Origin: Babylonia areolata | Taxonomy: Eukaryota > Mollusca > Gastropoda > Neogastropoda > Buccinidae | DNA length: 64,000 nt | NCBI RefSeq assembly: GCF_041734735.1 | Contig: NC_134910.1 | Span: 5,255,003 to 5,319,002 of the forward strand | Direction: 5' to 3' | Shown: piece by piece, positions 23,165-34,080 of the stretch | Position numbering within the stretch: the stretch's first letter is position 1 | Layout: each line of letters begins with the position of its first letter | Made by a program: the position numbers and the translations under genes | The notes under the pieces: model-generated | What the model was told of the DNA's origin: nothing | Seen by the model: only the letters and a program-made list of their open reading frames with translations | The model's database searches: none

Positions 23165-24715
23165 TGCGAGACAGCCGAATTGTCACAATTTGGTGGAACT
23201 CAGTCAACCGTGACGATTAAGCTTATCGGCGACAAATCAGCGGCTACTTCGTAGACGCCAAATTGTCGCGGTTTGTTTTGCTGTGTGTTCATGATGTTGA
23301 AGAAAGGAAGTCAGGAAGAAAAAAGAAAGTGATAAAGAAGCAGGAAATGAAAGAAAGAAAAGGAAAGCAATGAAATAAGAAAATGGTGAAGGAAGTGAGG
23401 AAAGAAAGAGAAAAGAAATGATCAAGGAATTTGAGCAAGAAAAGAAAATGACAGAAAAAGAAGAGTCAAAAACGAAATGAAGGGAAAGAACAAAATTAAT
23501 GAATCAACAAAAAAAAAAAAAAAAGAAAGAAAGAAGAAGAAGAAGAAGAAAAAAAAGATAGTAAGAAATATTATGCATGTTTTTGAACAAGAGCTTAGTG
23601 GGGTCAGCCCAATGTTCTCCTCAGGTCTGTATTCCCCCAGGTCTGTGTTCCCCTCGATCTGTGTTCCCCCTAATTTAGGTTTTCCGCCTTCTTGTTCCCT
23701 CACGTCTATATTCCCATGGGTGTATGTTCCCCCAGGTCTATACTATATTCCCCAGGTCTATATTACCCCAGGTTTAGAACCACTGCTGACCACAATATCT
23801 TATGCAACGTCAGTACTTTCTTTTCAAAACGGGTTTTGACCGCTTACCACCTCTGGCCACTACCGACCGCTGACCACTGACCTGGATGACTGACCACTGC
23901 TGTCCACTAACCACCGCTGACGACTACAGATCGCTGGCTACCCATGACCATTGCTGACCACAATTGACCGCTGATCACTGCTGACCACTGTCCATTATTG
24001 ACCACTGACCATCGCTGACCACTTTCCACCACTGACCACTTTACATTATGGCGATTTACCACTAATGACTACCGCTGACCACTGGTCACCCCTGACCACA
24101 ACTGACCACTGACCACTACTGGCCAATGACCACTACTGATGGCTGCTAACCATAACTGACCACTGTTAAGCACTAACCACCGCTGACCATTGACCACCAC
24201 TGACCTCTGGTCACTGATGAACGTTATGGCCATTGACCACCACTGTCCACTGAATACTACTGACCACCGTTGTTAAACGCCACTGACCATGGCTGATCTG
24301 GGGAAACTTAAACCTTTGGGATATAGACCTTTGAGAACATATACCCGGGGGAACATAGACATGATTCCGAGCTTAGCACGCAAATACACAGAAAACTGCC
24401 TCCCCCCACCCCCGCCCTCCCCGCACTTCCCTCCTTCCCCCTCCTACCCCGAAAGCAAAATAAATGTTAGTCTTGAATAGCCAGTGAAGAAAACGATGAC
24501 GACGAATCAGTGGTTACCACATAACCACTGAAATGTCGCCAGTCGACTGATATATCGTCGACCGGCGACAGTTTGGCGGTTCTCTGACCCGATAATATGT
24601 CGCCGGCCCGCTAAATTGTCGCCGATCCAGCGACAATTCAGCGTTTAACTGAGCTCCGCCAAATTGTCGCTGGCGACAATTTAACGGAGGCGACAAATCT
24701 GCGGGTAACACATTT
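23165..24715. mobile_element. Possible foldback/MITE-like element bounded by TGTCGCC-rich inverted sequences
   Basis: The left block (23170-23272) and right block (24525-24705) are inverted relative to each other: reverse-complemented left has ACTGAGTTCCACCAAATTGT and right has ACTGAGCTCCGCCAAATTGT. The right block contains a near-perfect hairpin with arms AAATTGTCGC / GCGACAATTT separated by 2 bp (24661-24682), and another with arms AATTGTCGC / GCGACAATT at about 24615-24640. The interior holds A/G-rich DNA, GGTCTGTGTTCCCC-type units (23600-23770) and TGACCACTG units (23860-24280). Confidence 0.5.
23780..24290 (+). repeat. Degenerate TGACCACTG minisatellite-like block
   Basis: Many copies of GACCACTGCTGACCACTG-like units with irregular spacing. 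The same motif family occurs inverted at 9400-10000 and direct at 59880-60420. Confidence 0.8.
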
Positions 24716-25007
24716 TGCTTCAATTCTCTTTTTCTCTCCATCTTGCCCCAAAGAACCGAGTTGCTTTTCGTTCGCCCACCCCCCTGCGATTCATCAGCGC
24801 AAAACTCCTCAGTGTTCACTGAAGCAAAGACACTGCAAAGCGGACACATGTTCACGTTCATTTCAATGTCCAAAGCACGTTAGCTAGCAGACAAGTGTCA
24901 ATGTCATATGCCCCAAAGTAATGACAGCAGATATAGTATCAATATAAGTAGCAATATTAGTGATAATAAATGATATGAAATTTCAACAAGTGAATAAAAT
25001 AATATCT
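24716..25007. other. Intronic sequence, nothing recognised
   Basis: AT-rich DNA between the putative foldback element and a SINE-like repeat. Confidence 0.4.
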
Positions 25008-25114
25008 GTATCAGTATCAGTAGCTCAAGGAGGCGTCACTGCGTTCAAATCCATATACGCTACACCACATCTGCAAAGCAGATGCCTGACCAGCAGTGTA
25101 ACCCAACACGCTTA
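25008..25114 (+). mobile_element. Short SINE-like repeat, copy 3 (diverged, 3' truncated)
   Basis: Matches the family at 3834, but lacks a few bases after GCGTTC and ends before TAGTCAGGCC. It is the most diverged of the four copies. Confidence 0.75.
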
Positions 25115-25449
25115 TCTATATATCTGAAGTTTACAATTTTTGCCCCAAACAGTTCACTTCACTTTAATACAACCACCTCTTCCCTCACCCCATTGTGTTT
25201 CTTTCTGTTCCATCTGCTATATAATTCAGACTTTTTTTTTTCTTTTTTTTTTCGTTTGTTTGTTTGTTTCAATAGCACATCAATGTCCGTGCTTGATTCT
25301 ACCTTGAATGGTTTTATTTACTCTCTCCGTTTTTCAGCTTCACAAAGATTTCGCCGTTGGATGACCAAGCGACCATACATGCGTTTTTATTTTTAAAGTA
25401 ACCTGTAGATTTGAGTGAGGTCCGTACTAACAGAGACGCCAGTCTGTTT

Positions 25450-26030
25450 AAACTTGCGGCGAGCTGTCAGGACCTGACCCCTCTTTCCTCTCGACATGAA
25501 CCCTACGATGATGTGGCAGAGTCGGTTACCTCCCGTGATGACCGGTGCGCAATTTTGATTTCGCTGGCTTACTCTGGAACCTCCAGCTTCTCCGTGAAGA
25601 TGTTGAGGCGCTTCTGCACGCAGCCTCCCCTGTTGCTACTGGTCATTGACATTGCTTTTCTTTGGAGTTCTGTGTGAGTTGATTCTCTTCGTAGCTGGCT
25701 CACTTCAGCCGTAAGTCGGTCTTTTTCGGTTTCGATGTCAAAAACTCGGCGCTCCAGTGTGACGGTCTTGTTTTCTAACGAAGCAGCAATTCTTTTAAAT
25801 TCTCCTTTCACTTCAGTCATTTTCGTCTTTTAATTGTTTAATGTCCTCTTTACTTGACAGTTTCGTCATGGCAGCTTTTAATTCATAAGTAGCTCTTTGC
25901 AAGGCCATTTCTTTTGTTGTATATTCAATGTCTTTTTTTTCTGATGCATGCTGTTCTGCTTTGCTGTGCCGCTTTCTTTTGTTTGCTTCGGGCTGTTACA
26001 CTGGTCGATGACAACAATTAAGTTTTCCTT
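25450..26030 (-). mobile_element. LINE ORF1-like coiled-coil fragment
   Basis: Minus-strand frames read KRHSKAEQHASEKKD and TKLSSKEDIKQLKDEND, then (frame change) MTEVKGEFKRIAASLENK and RLTAEVSQLRRE. The heptad-like charged pattern matches the coiled-coil of ORF1 proteins of L1/Tx1-type LINEs. It may belong with the L1/Tx1-like pieces at 53826 and 54745, although it is far from them. No RNA-binding part is visible. Confidence 0.5.
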
Positions 26031-26453
26031 TTCGCACCTTTATTCCCGAAATACATTGATATAGTAATGCGTATGATTTAAGCTTTAATATGCCATTACA
26101 AATGTTACAGTAAAAGAAAGGTAACTGTTGCTGAAATGAAATGTTCATCCCGCTCGGATAATGTCGCATCGCTGACGTTACTACATCTCAGTAGGACACT
26201 GCAGTCACTGCACCCTTCCCTTTCTCCAACTGAAAAAAGAAGCGAGCTTAGATTTCAGTGTTGTCGGAACTCTCGCAAAAAACGTCCGACCTTGACTGTG
26301 GATGAAAGCCAAGACCGAAATACAGAGATAGAGAGACAAAAAAAGTTGTTTTTTTTTTTTTTTTTTTTTTTTTTTCAAAAAGAGGAGAGAAGATGAACAT
26401 AATGGTGAGAAAGCAGTACACAAACGTGCACAAGTGTGTGTGTGTGTGTGTGT

Positions 26454-26480
<27 letters not shown>
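26031..26480. other. Intronic sequence with poly-T and TG/TAG microsatellites
   Basis: A pure T run lies at 26347-26375, followed by TG and then TAG repeats at 26434-26487. No exon seen. Confidence 0.5.
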
Positions 26481-26486
<6 letters not shown>

Positions 26487-26487
<1 letters not shown>

Positions 26488-27072
26488 ATGGAGCTCGTTA
26501 GCCTAGGAAGGCAGTTCATCTAGGAGAAGGAAACACTTATTTCAAACCCGAGTAGATGAAGCTCGTTAGCCACGGAAGGCTGATCGTCTAGTAGAAGGAC
26601 AGCTCCAAGCTCAAACCTCTGCTGCCTTCCGGATACATCTTCTTCAGGAAAAGGCTAAGGGAGTAAACCCTGACAGAAAATCCGGAGTTGGAGTTCTTAA
26701 GGCGGTCTTCAGTTGTAACCAGCTCCTTTCCGGCAGCTCCTGGGTCGTCCCTGGTGCCAGGCATATTGGCTTTTGCTTTTCCCCTGGGGTCAACTAGAGG
26801 CGAGGAGAGGGGGGACTTGCTACATGGGCAACAGCTTGTCCTTCATATCAATCTGGCCAGGCATGCAGCTGGAGAGGTCAAGTCAAATTCTGTAAACCAA
26901 GCAGAATCTACATATAATAATATCTGTCCCACAAGCAGTAGAGATTGTTACTCCAGCATCAGTCTACACAGCCACAGCAGAAAGTGCAATGCTAGCAGTT
27001 ACTACATCAATTTTCTGGTGCAGCCATCGTCCCTCGAGACTGAAGGAGGCCGACGACGACGACGACGATGTA

Positions 27073-27075
<3 letters not shown>
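26487..27075 (+). mobile_element. Short LINE-derived non-autonomous element (LINE leader fused to a LINE-like 3' end)
   Basis: An imperfect duplication around AGCTCGTTAGCC (about 26492 and 26551) precedes AAGGGAGTAAACCCTGACAG, which is shared with the leader of LINE D (37535-37554). The element ends with CTCGAGACTGAAGGAGGCC followed by GAC and AT repeats, resembling the GACCGAAGGAGGCC 3' ends of LINEs C and D. There is no coding region between the two ends, as expected of an internally deleted or SINE-like derivative. Confidence 0.55.
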
Positions 27076-27123
<48 letters not shown>

Positions 27124-27149
27124 GTGTGTGTGTGTGTGTGTGTGTTGCA
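27076..27149. repeat. Adjacent (AT)n and (TG)n microsatellites
   Basis: The AT run is directly followed by TG repeats that form part of the polypyrimidine-poor acceptor region of the next exon. Confidence 0.9.
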
Positions 27150-27150
27150 G

Positions 27151-27237
27151 AGGTAGGACCGGGAACTCGATGCCCTGCTAGCAGGTCCACATACATTGCC
27201 TGTGATCGTAACAGTGTCTGTCAAGAAGGCATTTGTA
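27151..27237 (+). CDS. Exon: EB-like four-cysteine module 1
   Basis: Acceptor TTGCAG ends at 27150; donor GTACGT starts at 27238; 87 nt, phase 1-1. The peptide includes VGPGTRCPASRST, YIACDRNSVCQEGIC. The four cysteines follow the EB-module pattern C-x(n)-C-x(5)-C-x(4)-C. This is the first of five comparable single-exon modules. Similar short modules in nematode and mollusc receptors are extracellular and disulfide-bonded; ligand unknown. Confidence 0.7.
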
Positions 27238-27289
27238 GTACGTATATTCTTTTGCTTAGTCAGTCCTCATCCCACGGTAGCCTGAATAT

Positions 27290-27477
27290 ATTTATTATAT
27301 TTTTTCTGTGTGGCGTCATGAAATGCACCATGTCAAACCGATGTAAACTTGGTCGACTGGTTTGCTCTGCTGGCCAAATTTCACGGCAAACACAGTACTT
27401 ATTGTCCGAACATGGAAGTCTGCAAAACACGTAATACCTTGTTTTGAAAGATGTTTGTTTTTAACAGTGTTACAATG

Positions 27478-27529
<52 letters not shown>

Positions 27530-28030
27530 TGCGGTGACTAAGTACAATATGCCGGGCAACGCATATTAGACTGAACTTCAGAGGTACTGTAGGATGTTTT
27601 GGCTTGTCGCCGCATCTGTCTAAATATAGCTGCTAGAGTGCAGATAGGTCACTTCTGCCGACCCAAAGGGCTGACATGCCAGTGTATGTCAACTTCGCAT
27701 TCTTTCTCATTATTCGGTAGAATTATATTGCTAGTATCGTGGTTACTTGTCCCTTTCTTCATTCAGCATCTTTCGTCGGGTCATATCGATTTTTTTAACT
27801 TGCTCATTGCTATATCAAATATTTCAACGACTGATTGACATTGTGAACGAGAGCATTGATTGAGTCTTATCTGTAGGCATATTTACATGTATGTGAATCA
27901 TAGTTTTGCTCACCATCTGAAATGAATGATTGTAAAACTAAATGTGTGCTGGAAACGGAACAATGTAGTCTTAAGCGGTCCACATCGACTTGTATTTCTC
28001 GTTTCCTTTTTCTATAGATCTTTTATCGCA
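27290..28030 (+). repeat. Dispersed repeat shared with 32750-32870 and 36330-37070
   Basis: Contains CAAACCGATGTAAACTTGG (compare CAAACTGGTGCAAACTCGG at 32776), GGAAGTCTGCAAAACACG (compare GGAAGTCTAAAACACGC at 36340) and CTGCTAGAGTGCAGA after a CGCCGCATCTGTCTAAA block (compare 36540). It is interrupted by an (AT)n run at 27478-27527. Likely an AT-rich DNA-transposon-derived family. Confidence 0.6.
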
Positions 28031-28262
28031 GTTCGCATCTAGATGAAGATTTGTACCTGTGCGTGCGCGCGAAAAGACATTTTTAGACATGGGCACCGCA
28101 TTAGGACTGTGCAGTTAAAACGGATTATGTAATGACGACTGTGAAGGTTGTTACACATTCATTGTTGACCAAGGATGTAATGTCAATATGATGTCTGTAA
28201 ATCAAGAATGTTGAAAAAAGAAAGAGCACACACAAGATAAAAAAAACACACAAAAAAAACAA

Positions 28263-28368
<106 letters not shown>

Positions 28369-28489
28369 CAGTCTATAAAAATATAACATCGAAAGTCAAA
28401 TGCAGGAAACACTTCAGAGGGAAAAAAACACATGCATCAGTGATCCATCGAGTAGTTTCGAAGTAATTACCTAGATGAATATAATATAC

Positions 28490-29592
28490 ATTTGAAAGTT
28501 CGCTTCCTCGTCCACTCCAGAAGATCCCCGTTCATTGAGCTCGCCTTCGCCTGCAAGCCGAGTCTCACTTAAGGCTGCGATGTCGATGTTGTATCTGGCG
28601 AGTTCGGATGCAGCTAGTGCCGTTCTCCTTTGGGGTCTGTCTGCGTCATCTCTGTCCTGGAGAGTCCTTATGTTCCAAGCACCAATGGTGAGAGGAACGA
28701 TCCTTTTTTTTTTTTTTCTTTTCTTTCTCTTTGTTTCGACCGCTGATGTAGGGTCCCCGCCAGCCGCAGTGTGCTGGCCAGGGTGATATGGAGCAGGCAA
28801 TTTTTAGGGCACCTTTTCTAGCCCCTTCCTCATGCCAGGGAGGTGAGCAGTGCATTCCTAAAGAGAGCTGCTCAGACGCTCAGACGGCTGCCGAGCTCCA
28901 TCGCTGCTCCTGCCGATGAAGAACGACCCTATGGCCTGAGCCGCATGCGTGCAGATCTGCAGCTGCGACTGCCAGTGTACCCACACCTGTCGTTTCGTCA
29001 CTCGGCTGTCGCCACAGGACTTGGGGGTGATGAAAGGATGAAGGATGAAAGGTCATTAAGGATGGCTGATGACTTGCGCGATGAGTTTGTTTAAAGTGAA
29101 GAGAAGTTGCGCAACGTCGACCTCACTCTCTCGTCCGGATTCACCAATTTCCAGTGGCAAGACTAAGTCGAGACGACTGGAGGATGAGCACGGATGCAGT
29201 GGATGACCAAGATATCCTTTCGGTGTCTCATCTTAATCTCTGCACTCCACAGTGCGTTGCTGTAACCGCCTTCCTCTCCGTTGAACCGATAGGTTTCTTC
29301 CGCAGATTCTGCCGGATCCAGACTTCGCATGCATGGGTAGACACACCCCGGGGGCCAACTGCGTGTGGCATGCACACAGCACGGTGGAGCTAGATGGCCG
29401 TCGGTGTCTCTCCTGAGCTGACGCTCTTTTATGGATCTCGTTTTTAATTCCAGAAAGGTGTCTAGCCACCCGCCTCACCAGTCCCGCAAGGGAGCGGTGG
29501 GAGTGCCGGTTTAGTCGCCGGCAACCCGACCCTGAACAGGTTGTACTGGATTACAGGTTACCAGTAGCAGATCTAATGACCTGACCTGACCT
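28490..29592 (-). mobile_element. LINE E: 5' leader and start of endonuclease
   Basis: On the minus strand it begins with the shared LINE start (GGTCAGGTCAGGTCATTAG, then CTGCTACTGGTAACCTG). A long GC-rich leader follows, then a frame reading PLTIGAWNIRTLQDRDD, RRTALAASELARYNIDIAAL and SETRLAGEGELNERG, the N-terminal endonuclease block of RTE/CR1-like LINEs. The downstream part is missing; the copy stops near 28490 at an unrelated AT-rich junction. This is unusual because most LINE copies lose the 5' end, not the 3' end. Confidence 0.75.
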
Positions 29593-29599
29593 AATACAT

Positions 29600-30930
29600 A
29601 TGTATACACACATAGTCAAGCACAGCTAACGCAAAGGAAGTGGACCTGCCACAATTGAACTTATTGCTGAGGGAAAAGGTGAGTTTTGAGATGAGATTTA
29701 AAAGATGCAAGGAAATCAGAATGACGGAGGTTATCAGGGAGCTTGTTCCACGTCTTTGGCGATTGAAAAGAAAACGATCTGTGTCCATAGGTCTTACTTC
29801 TGACGTGAGGTATCCTGAGAAGTCGAGTATAAGAGGAAGAACGGAGCTGGCCAGACGGGGTATAGATATGGAGGAGTTCAGAAAGAAACTTGGGGCCATA
29901 TCCGTTGACTGCAGAAAAGGTCAGAGTGGATAACTTATAGTTTGTTCGATCAGAAATTGGCAAACAGTGGAGAGACTGAAGGAGAGGAGAAACATGGTCA
30001 AATTTTGAAGCTCTGCAAATGAGTCAGCGTTATTCGGAATTTGTTGGAGTCTGTCTAATAGATATTTGGGAAGGCCGGCCAAAAGAGAGTTGCAGTAATC
30101 CAATCTGGAGAGAACCAGAGAGCATACAAGTGTCTAAGTTGCATGGTTGAGAGATAGTGGCAGATAGATCTGATTCTACGCAGTTCCAAATAGGCAACTT
30201 TACAGATATTCGAAATGTGCTGTTGGAAGGAAAGAGACTGGTTTAGGATTACACCAAGACTGCGAGCAGAAGGGGAAGGTGAAACAGATGTGCTGTTGAT
30301 CAGAACAGAGTCAGGAAAGGAAGGATGTTGGCGAAACTTCTTTGGACAGGTTGTCATAAATTCAGTCTTATCATCATTTAGTTGCAGCTTGTTGAGAGTC
30401 ATCCAGTCCTTTAGGCCAGCAATGCACTCCCGTGTTTGAGTCACCAGTGCATCAAATTCAGCTATGGAAGCCGACTGATAAAGTCGTGTGTCATCAGCAA
30501 AGCTCTCATGCGACATTGCGTGATGACTGATGACATCCGACACAGGAGCCGCATACAGCACGAAAAGAGCAGGACCTAGGACGGACCCCTGTGTGACACC
30601 ATATTTTAAGGCAGATATTCTAGAGTATCTACCATTACACACAGGTCTGACAGGTAAGACATGATCCATGCTAGTGCAGTGTAACGAATACCAAAGGAAG
30701 TTTGTAGTCTGTTCAAGAGGATAGAGTGGTCGATAGTGTCAAAAGCTGCTGACAAGTCTAAGAGAGCGAGAACATATATCTTACCCTCATCAAATCCCGA
30801 AAGCAAATCATTCACTATTCTGAGAAGGGCCGTTTAGCAACTATGACCACGTCTATAAGCTGACTGGTGGGAATTAAGTGAACCATTTTGTTCCAGATGA
30901 GCTAAGAGCTGAGACAATATGATCTTTTAT
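29600..30930 (-). mobile_element. LINE F: L2/CR1-like LINE, 5' truncated
   Basis: Minus-strand frames carry VLALLDLSAAFDTIDHSILL (catalytic Asp strand), YGVTQGSVLGPALFVLY and ESFADDTRLYQS (intact FADD), then LNDDKTEFM, SARSLGVILNQSLSF, HWLPISDRTNYKLSTLTF and RSFSFQSPKTWNKLPDNLR. This is the complete order from RT palm to the conserved L2/CR1 tail. At least one frame change lies near 30640, with more near 30060. Upstream RT is missing beyond about 30930. Confidence 0.85.
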
Positions 30931-32138
30931 AGCAGTTTTGATAAAAATAACAGATTAGAGACACTGGGAGGGACGCTCACTCAGTCCGGCTTCGCGACTA
31001 AGCCATTGTGTGTGTGTGTGATTTTGACGAAATCGATTCCTTTTTATGTGTGTACTGAAATGACCTATATATCACGCTTCTATTTAGAAAGTTCCTTGGG
31101 CAGGGGTTGAAGAGGAATGAGAGTAGATGAGCTGAAACAGTCCTGCTAGGAACAGTGACCAACACAGTGATGATCAATGTCCTACCGAGGGATTACAGGG
31201 AAGGAACAGGAAGGGTCTGGGCCACAGGAATTTATTCAATAGTTGACACTATTTATGTACTGACTGTATTGAATAAGACTGTTCAATCGGCATGATTACA
31301 TTCATCATACATTTTAAATAAAATCAAAATTAAAATGTTTTATTCACACTGTGCGTAAATGCTTTGGACTCCTCCTGTTAGGGAAAGAAGCGGATGCAGA
31401 AGGTTGTTGGGGTTTGGTAGAAGTGCTTTTGTGCATGTGGATGTTATGTTTCAGTGAAGCTGGGAAGTCATGATGAAGTTTGAAACAGACCTATGCTGTG
31501 AGCTGAAGACAATGAAACGCAGATTGGTGTGGGCTGGTTAAGATAGAACTGATCCATATTCAGCATACAGTTTCAGGTCAGACAATCATTTGTTTGTGAT
31601 GGTGACCAAAGATATTTGGGTCGATATAATATTGTACTGCAAACCCCCCCAACCCCGTGCCCTTTACCCACACCGTTTTCGGACTGGCGGTCGTTGTACA
31701 AGAATCACAGGTAAGCCACGAACGCTTTGCTTTTTTGAAATTAAGATGATGATTCGTTTCTTTTTTTCAGGTTCCAAGGGTTACATATTGACAGCGTTTC
31801 TTCTTCTTCTTTGCTTTAAATGTTTGCTGTTTTGTTGTTGTTGTTTTTTAGGAACAATAAGTTTGAAAGAAAGAAAAGTTATTGTTTGTAGACATGTTTT
31901 GAAAAAAAGAAGAAAAAAAAGAAAAGAAAAAAAAAATGATTACTGTTACATACAGCATGGAAACAGTACAGTATTTCTACTTTCTACATTATTTGCGTAT
32001 GAACACACGTTATAGAGACTGTGCTTGACTGCACTGGATTCCTCCTCTTGTGGAGATGAGCAAAGGATTGTTAAGTGCGTGCTGATGTAGATTATGATGA
32101 TGATCCCGTGACAATTTGCGTTGCTGTGTTCTTTTACA

Positions 32139-32183
<45 letters not shown>

Positions 32184-32334
32184 CAAGTCAGAGAAAAACC
32201 CGCGACTTTGCGTATGGATGGAGCTGATTGACTAAGAGATTGATTTTAGTAGGCAGGACATTAGACTAACATACCTATAAACGAAACGATGTTTTTGTTG
32301 TTTGTTTGTTTGTTTGTTTCTTTTCCTTCTGCAG
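30931..32334. other. Intron, nothing recognised
   Basis: AT-rich intron with T- and A-rich runs (poly-A at about 32140-32180). Ends in a TTTG repeat and TTCTGCAG acceptor. Confidence 0.5.
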
Positions 32335-32406
32335 AAACAGCAATTCTGGGGACGTGCAAGGCTGCAACCTGCGTCAAAGGGGCTGTGTGTGACGCAGGCC
32401 AATGCC
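32335..32406 (+). CDS. Exon: EB-like four-cysteine module 2
   Basis: Acceptor TTCCTTCTGCAG ends at 32334; donor GTGAGT starts at 32407; 72 nt, phase 1-1. It encodes TAILGTCKAATC followed by VKGAVCDAGQC, with the spacing C-x4-C-x5-C-x4-C. The LGTCKxxxxC start recurs in the 47779 module (LGGTCKVQTDC), supporting duplication of one exon unit. Confidence 0.75.
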
Positions 32407-32749
32407 GTGAGTTTTATTCGTTTATCCATGTGTTTTGTTATTTAGATTTTTTGTGTGTGTTGACTTTCATGCATTAGCACTATAGTTTTAGTGGGAGGCA
32501 TCAAGGTGTGTACTAAATCATATTGAAAAGAAAGAAACAAGAAAAGGAGGGGGAAAAAAACAGTATGTGAATTGAAAACCGAATCAGAATTAAAGAAGGC
32601 AATATCAAAATAAGAAAAAAAGGCACACACACACACACACACACACACACAAGACAGAAAAAAAACCTATAAAAAAGAAGAAGAAAAAAGATACATTAAT
32701 GTAGTATACATCGGGGTATACTTTGTTTTAAGGCTTAATGTCAGACAAT

Positions 32750-33200
32750 TGAGTGATTTTGTCATACTCTACCATTTCAAACTGGTGCAAACTCGGCCTG
32801 TCAGTTTGCACTTTGGACAAAATTATGTTCGGAGCTAACACAGTATTGAGATACCCCCGCCAGACCCGTCGTCTACTCAGTCAATTAGCGCAATTTGCAT
32901 TGGATAAGGATTCTTTTGGTTTTAGCTCAGTTTGGTCTAAAACATTTCCCGACTTTTATTCATTGTTTTATTCTTGCTTTTCCGTGTTTTTCTGTTACAT
33001 TGTTTGCGTCAGTGCAGACATTCGATTCGATCTTGTTTCCCGTTGATATTTGAATTGTTACTTTCGTCAGCCCGCTGAGTTCCAGGCCGAAACAGAAAAG
33101 AATGATGGGCCTCAGGAATCTGGAAAAATCCTCTGTGAGCGGGTTCTGTTTTGTATTATCACAACAGGGAGTCGAGGAAGTTCCCACTTTTGTAGGCATA
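32750..33200 (+). repeat. Dispersed repeat, second copy
   Basis: CAAACTGGTGCAAACTCGG and AACACAGTATTGAGATAC are shared in order with 27338 onward, and more weakly with 48440. No open frame. Confidence 0.5.
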
Positions 33201-33478
33201 TTTTAAGAAAGACTGCTTGACATGTATAGACAGGAATGGGTTGAACCACAACAGGGCAAGGACCGATATGTGATGCACTGCTCATTCAATAACATGTCTG
33301 GAAAAGACTTATGTTTAAGAAGAAAAAAAAAGATATTTTATTGTTTTAAAGTTGCCTTGATACAGAATAGGCGTTTTCCCAGTAAACAACAACCTGTACA
33401 GATTTAGTGCTCATCCTGAATGCAGACACTGGTTATTTTGTAAACATGTCACAGAGGACGAGGATCCTTTCCTTTTTT

Positions 33479-33531
33479 ACTCACTTGTGTAAACAGTGTG
33501 AGTCTGTGTAATAACCCGGTGTTCGTTTGTC

Positions 33532-33568
<37 letters not shown>

Positions 33569-33800
33569 TCAACATTGTCATTTTCTCTGTAAATACTTTG
33601 TCAGTTGATACCAAATTTGGCACAAATATAGCAAATGATCAGTTTTTTCTATACATTTTAATCATAATGATATTGCACCTCTGGGAAGGGCACAAAATAG
33701 ATTTAAATATTTTCACACAAAAATACTGTTACGTATTTTCTTTTTTATGCACAAAACTTTGCATTTTTCTGTGACATACTGACACACTGAGCAATTGCAA
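33479..33800 (+). mobile_element. Left end of an ACTCACTTGTG-ended repeat
   Basis: Starts ACTCACTTGTGTAAACAGTG, continues AACCCGGTGTTCG and a TG run, then ACCAAATTTGGC and GATATTGCACCTCTGGGA, all matching 45535-45790 in order. The right end is not found; an (AT)n run follows at 34023-34077. Confidence 0.7.
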
Positions 33801-34018
33801 TTAGTTACTATTTTTGTCGCTGAAAATGCAACTCCTTTTCGTCAGTATGGAAGTAACATTAACACACACATCTCTCAATGTGCCTGTTAATGGGGTGTTA
33901 TACTTTTTGGCTGAAAACCAGACTCCACAGGAATTGACGGAGGGAAGTGCAACAGTGTGCGGCATTCAATCAATAATTCGGGATAACATTATGATTGACA
34001 GGAGGCGAAGAAAGGCAG

Positions 34019-34079
<61 letters not shown>

Positions 34080-34080
<1 letters not shown>

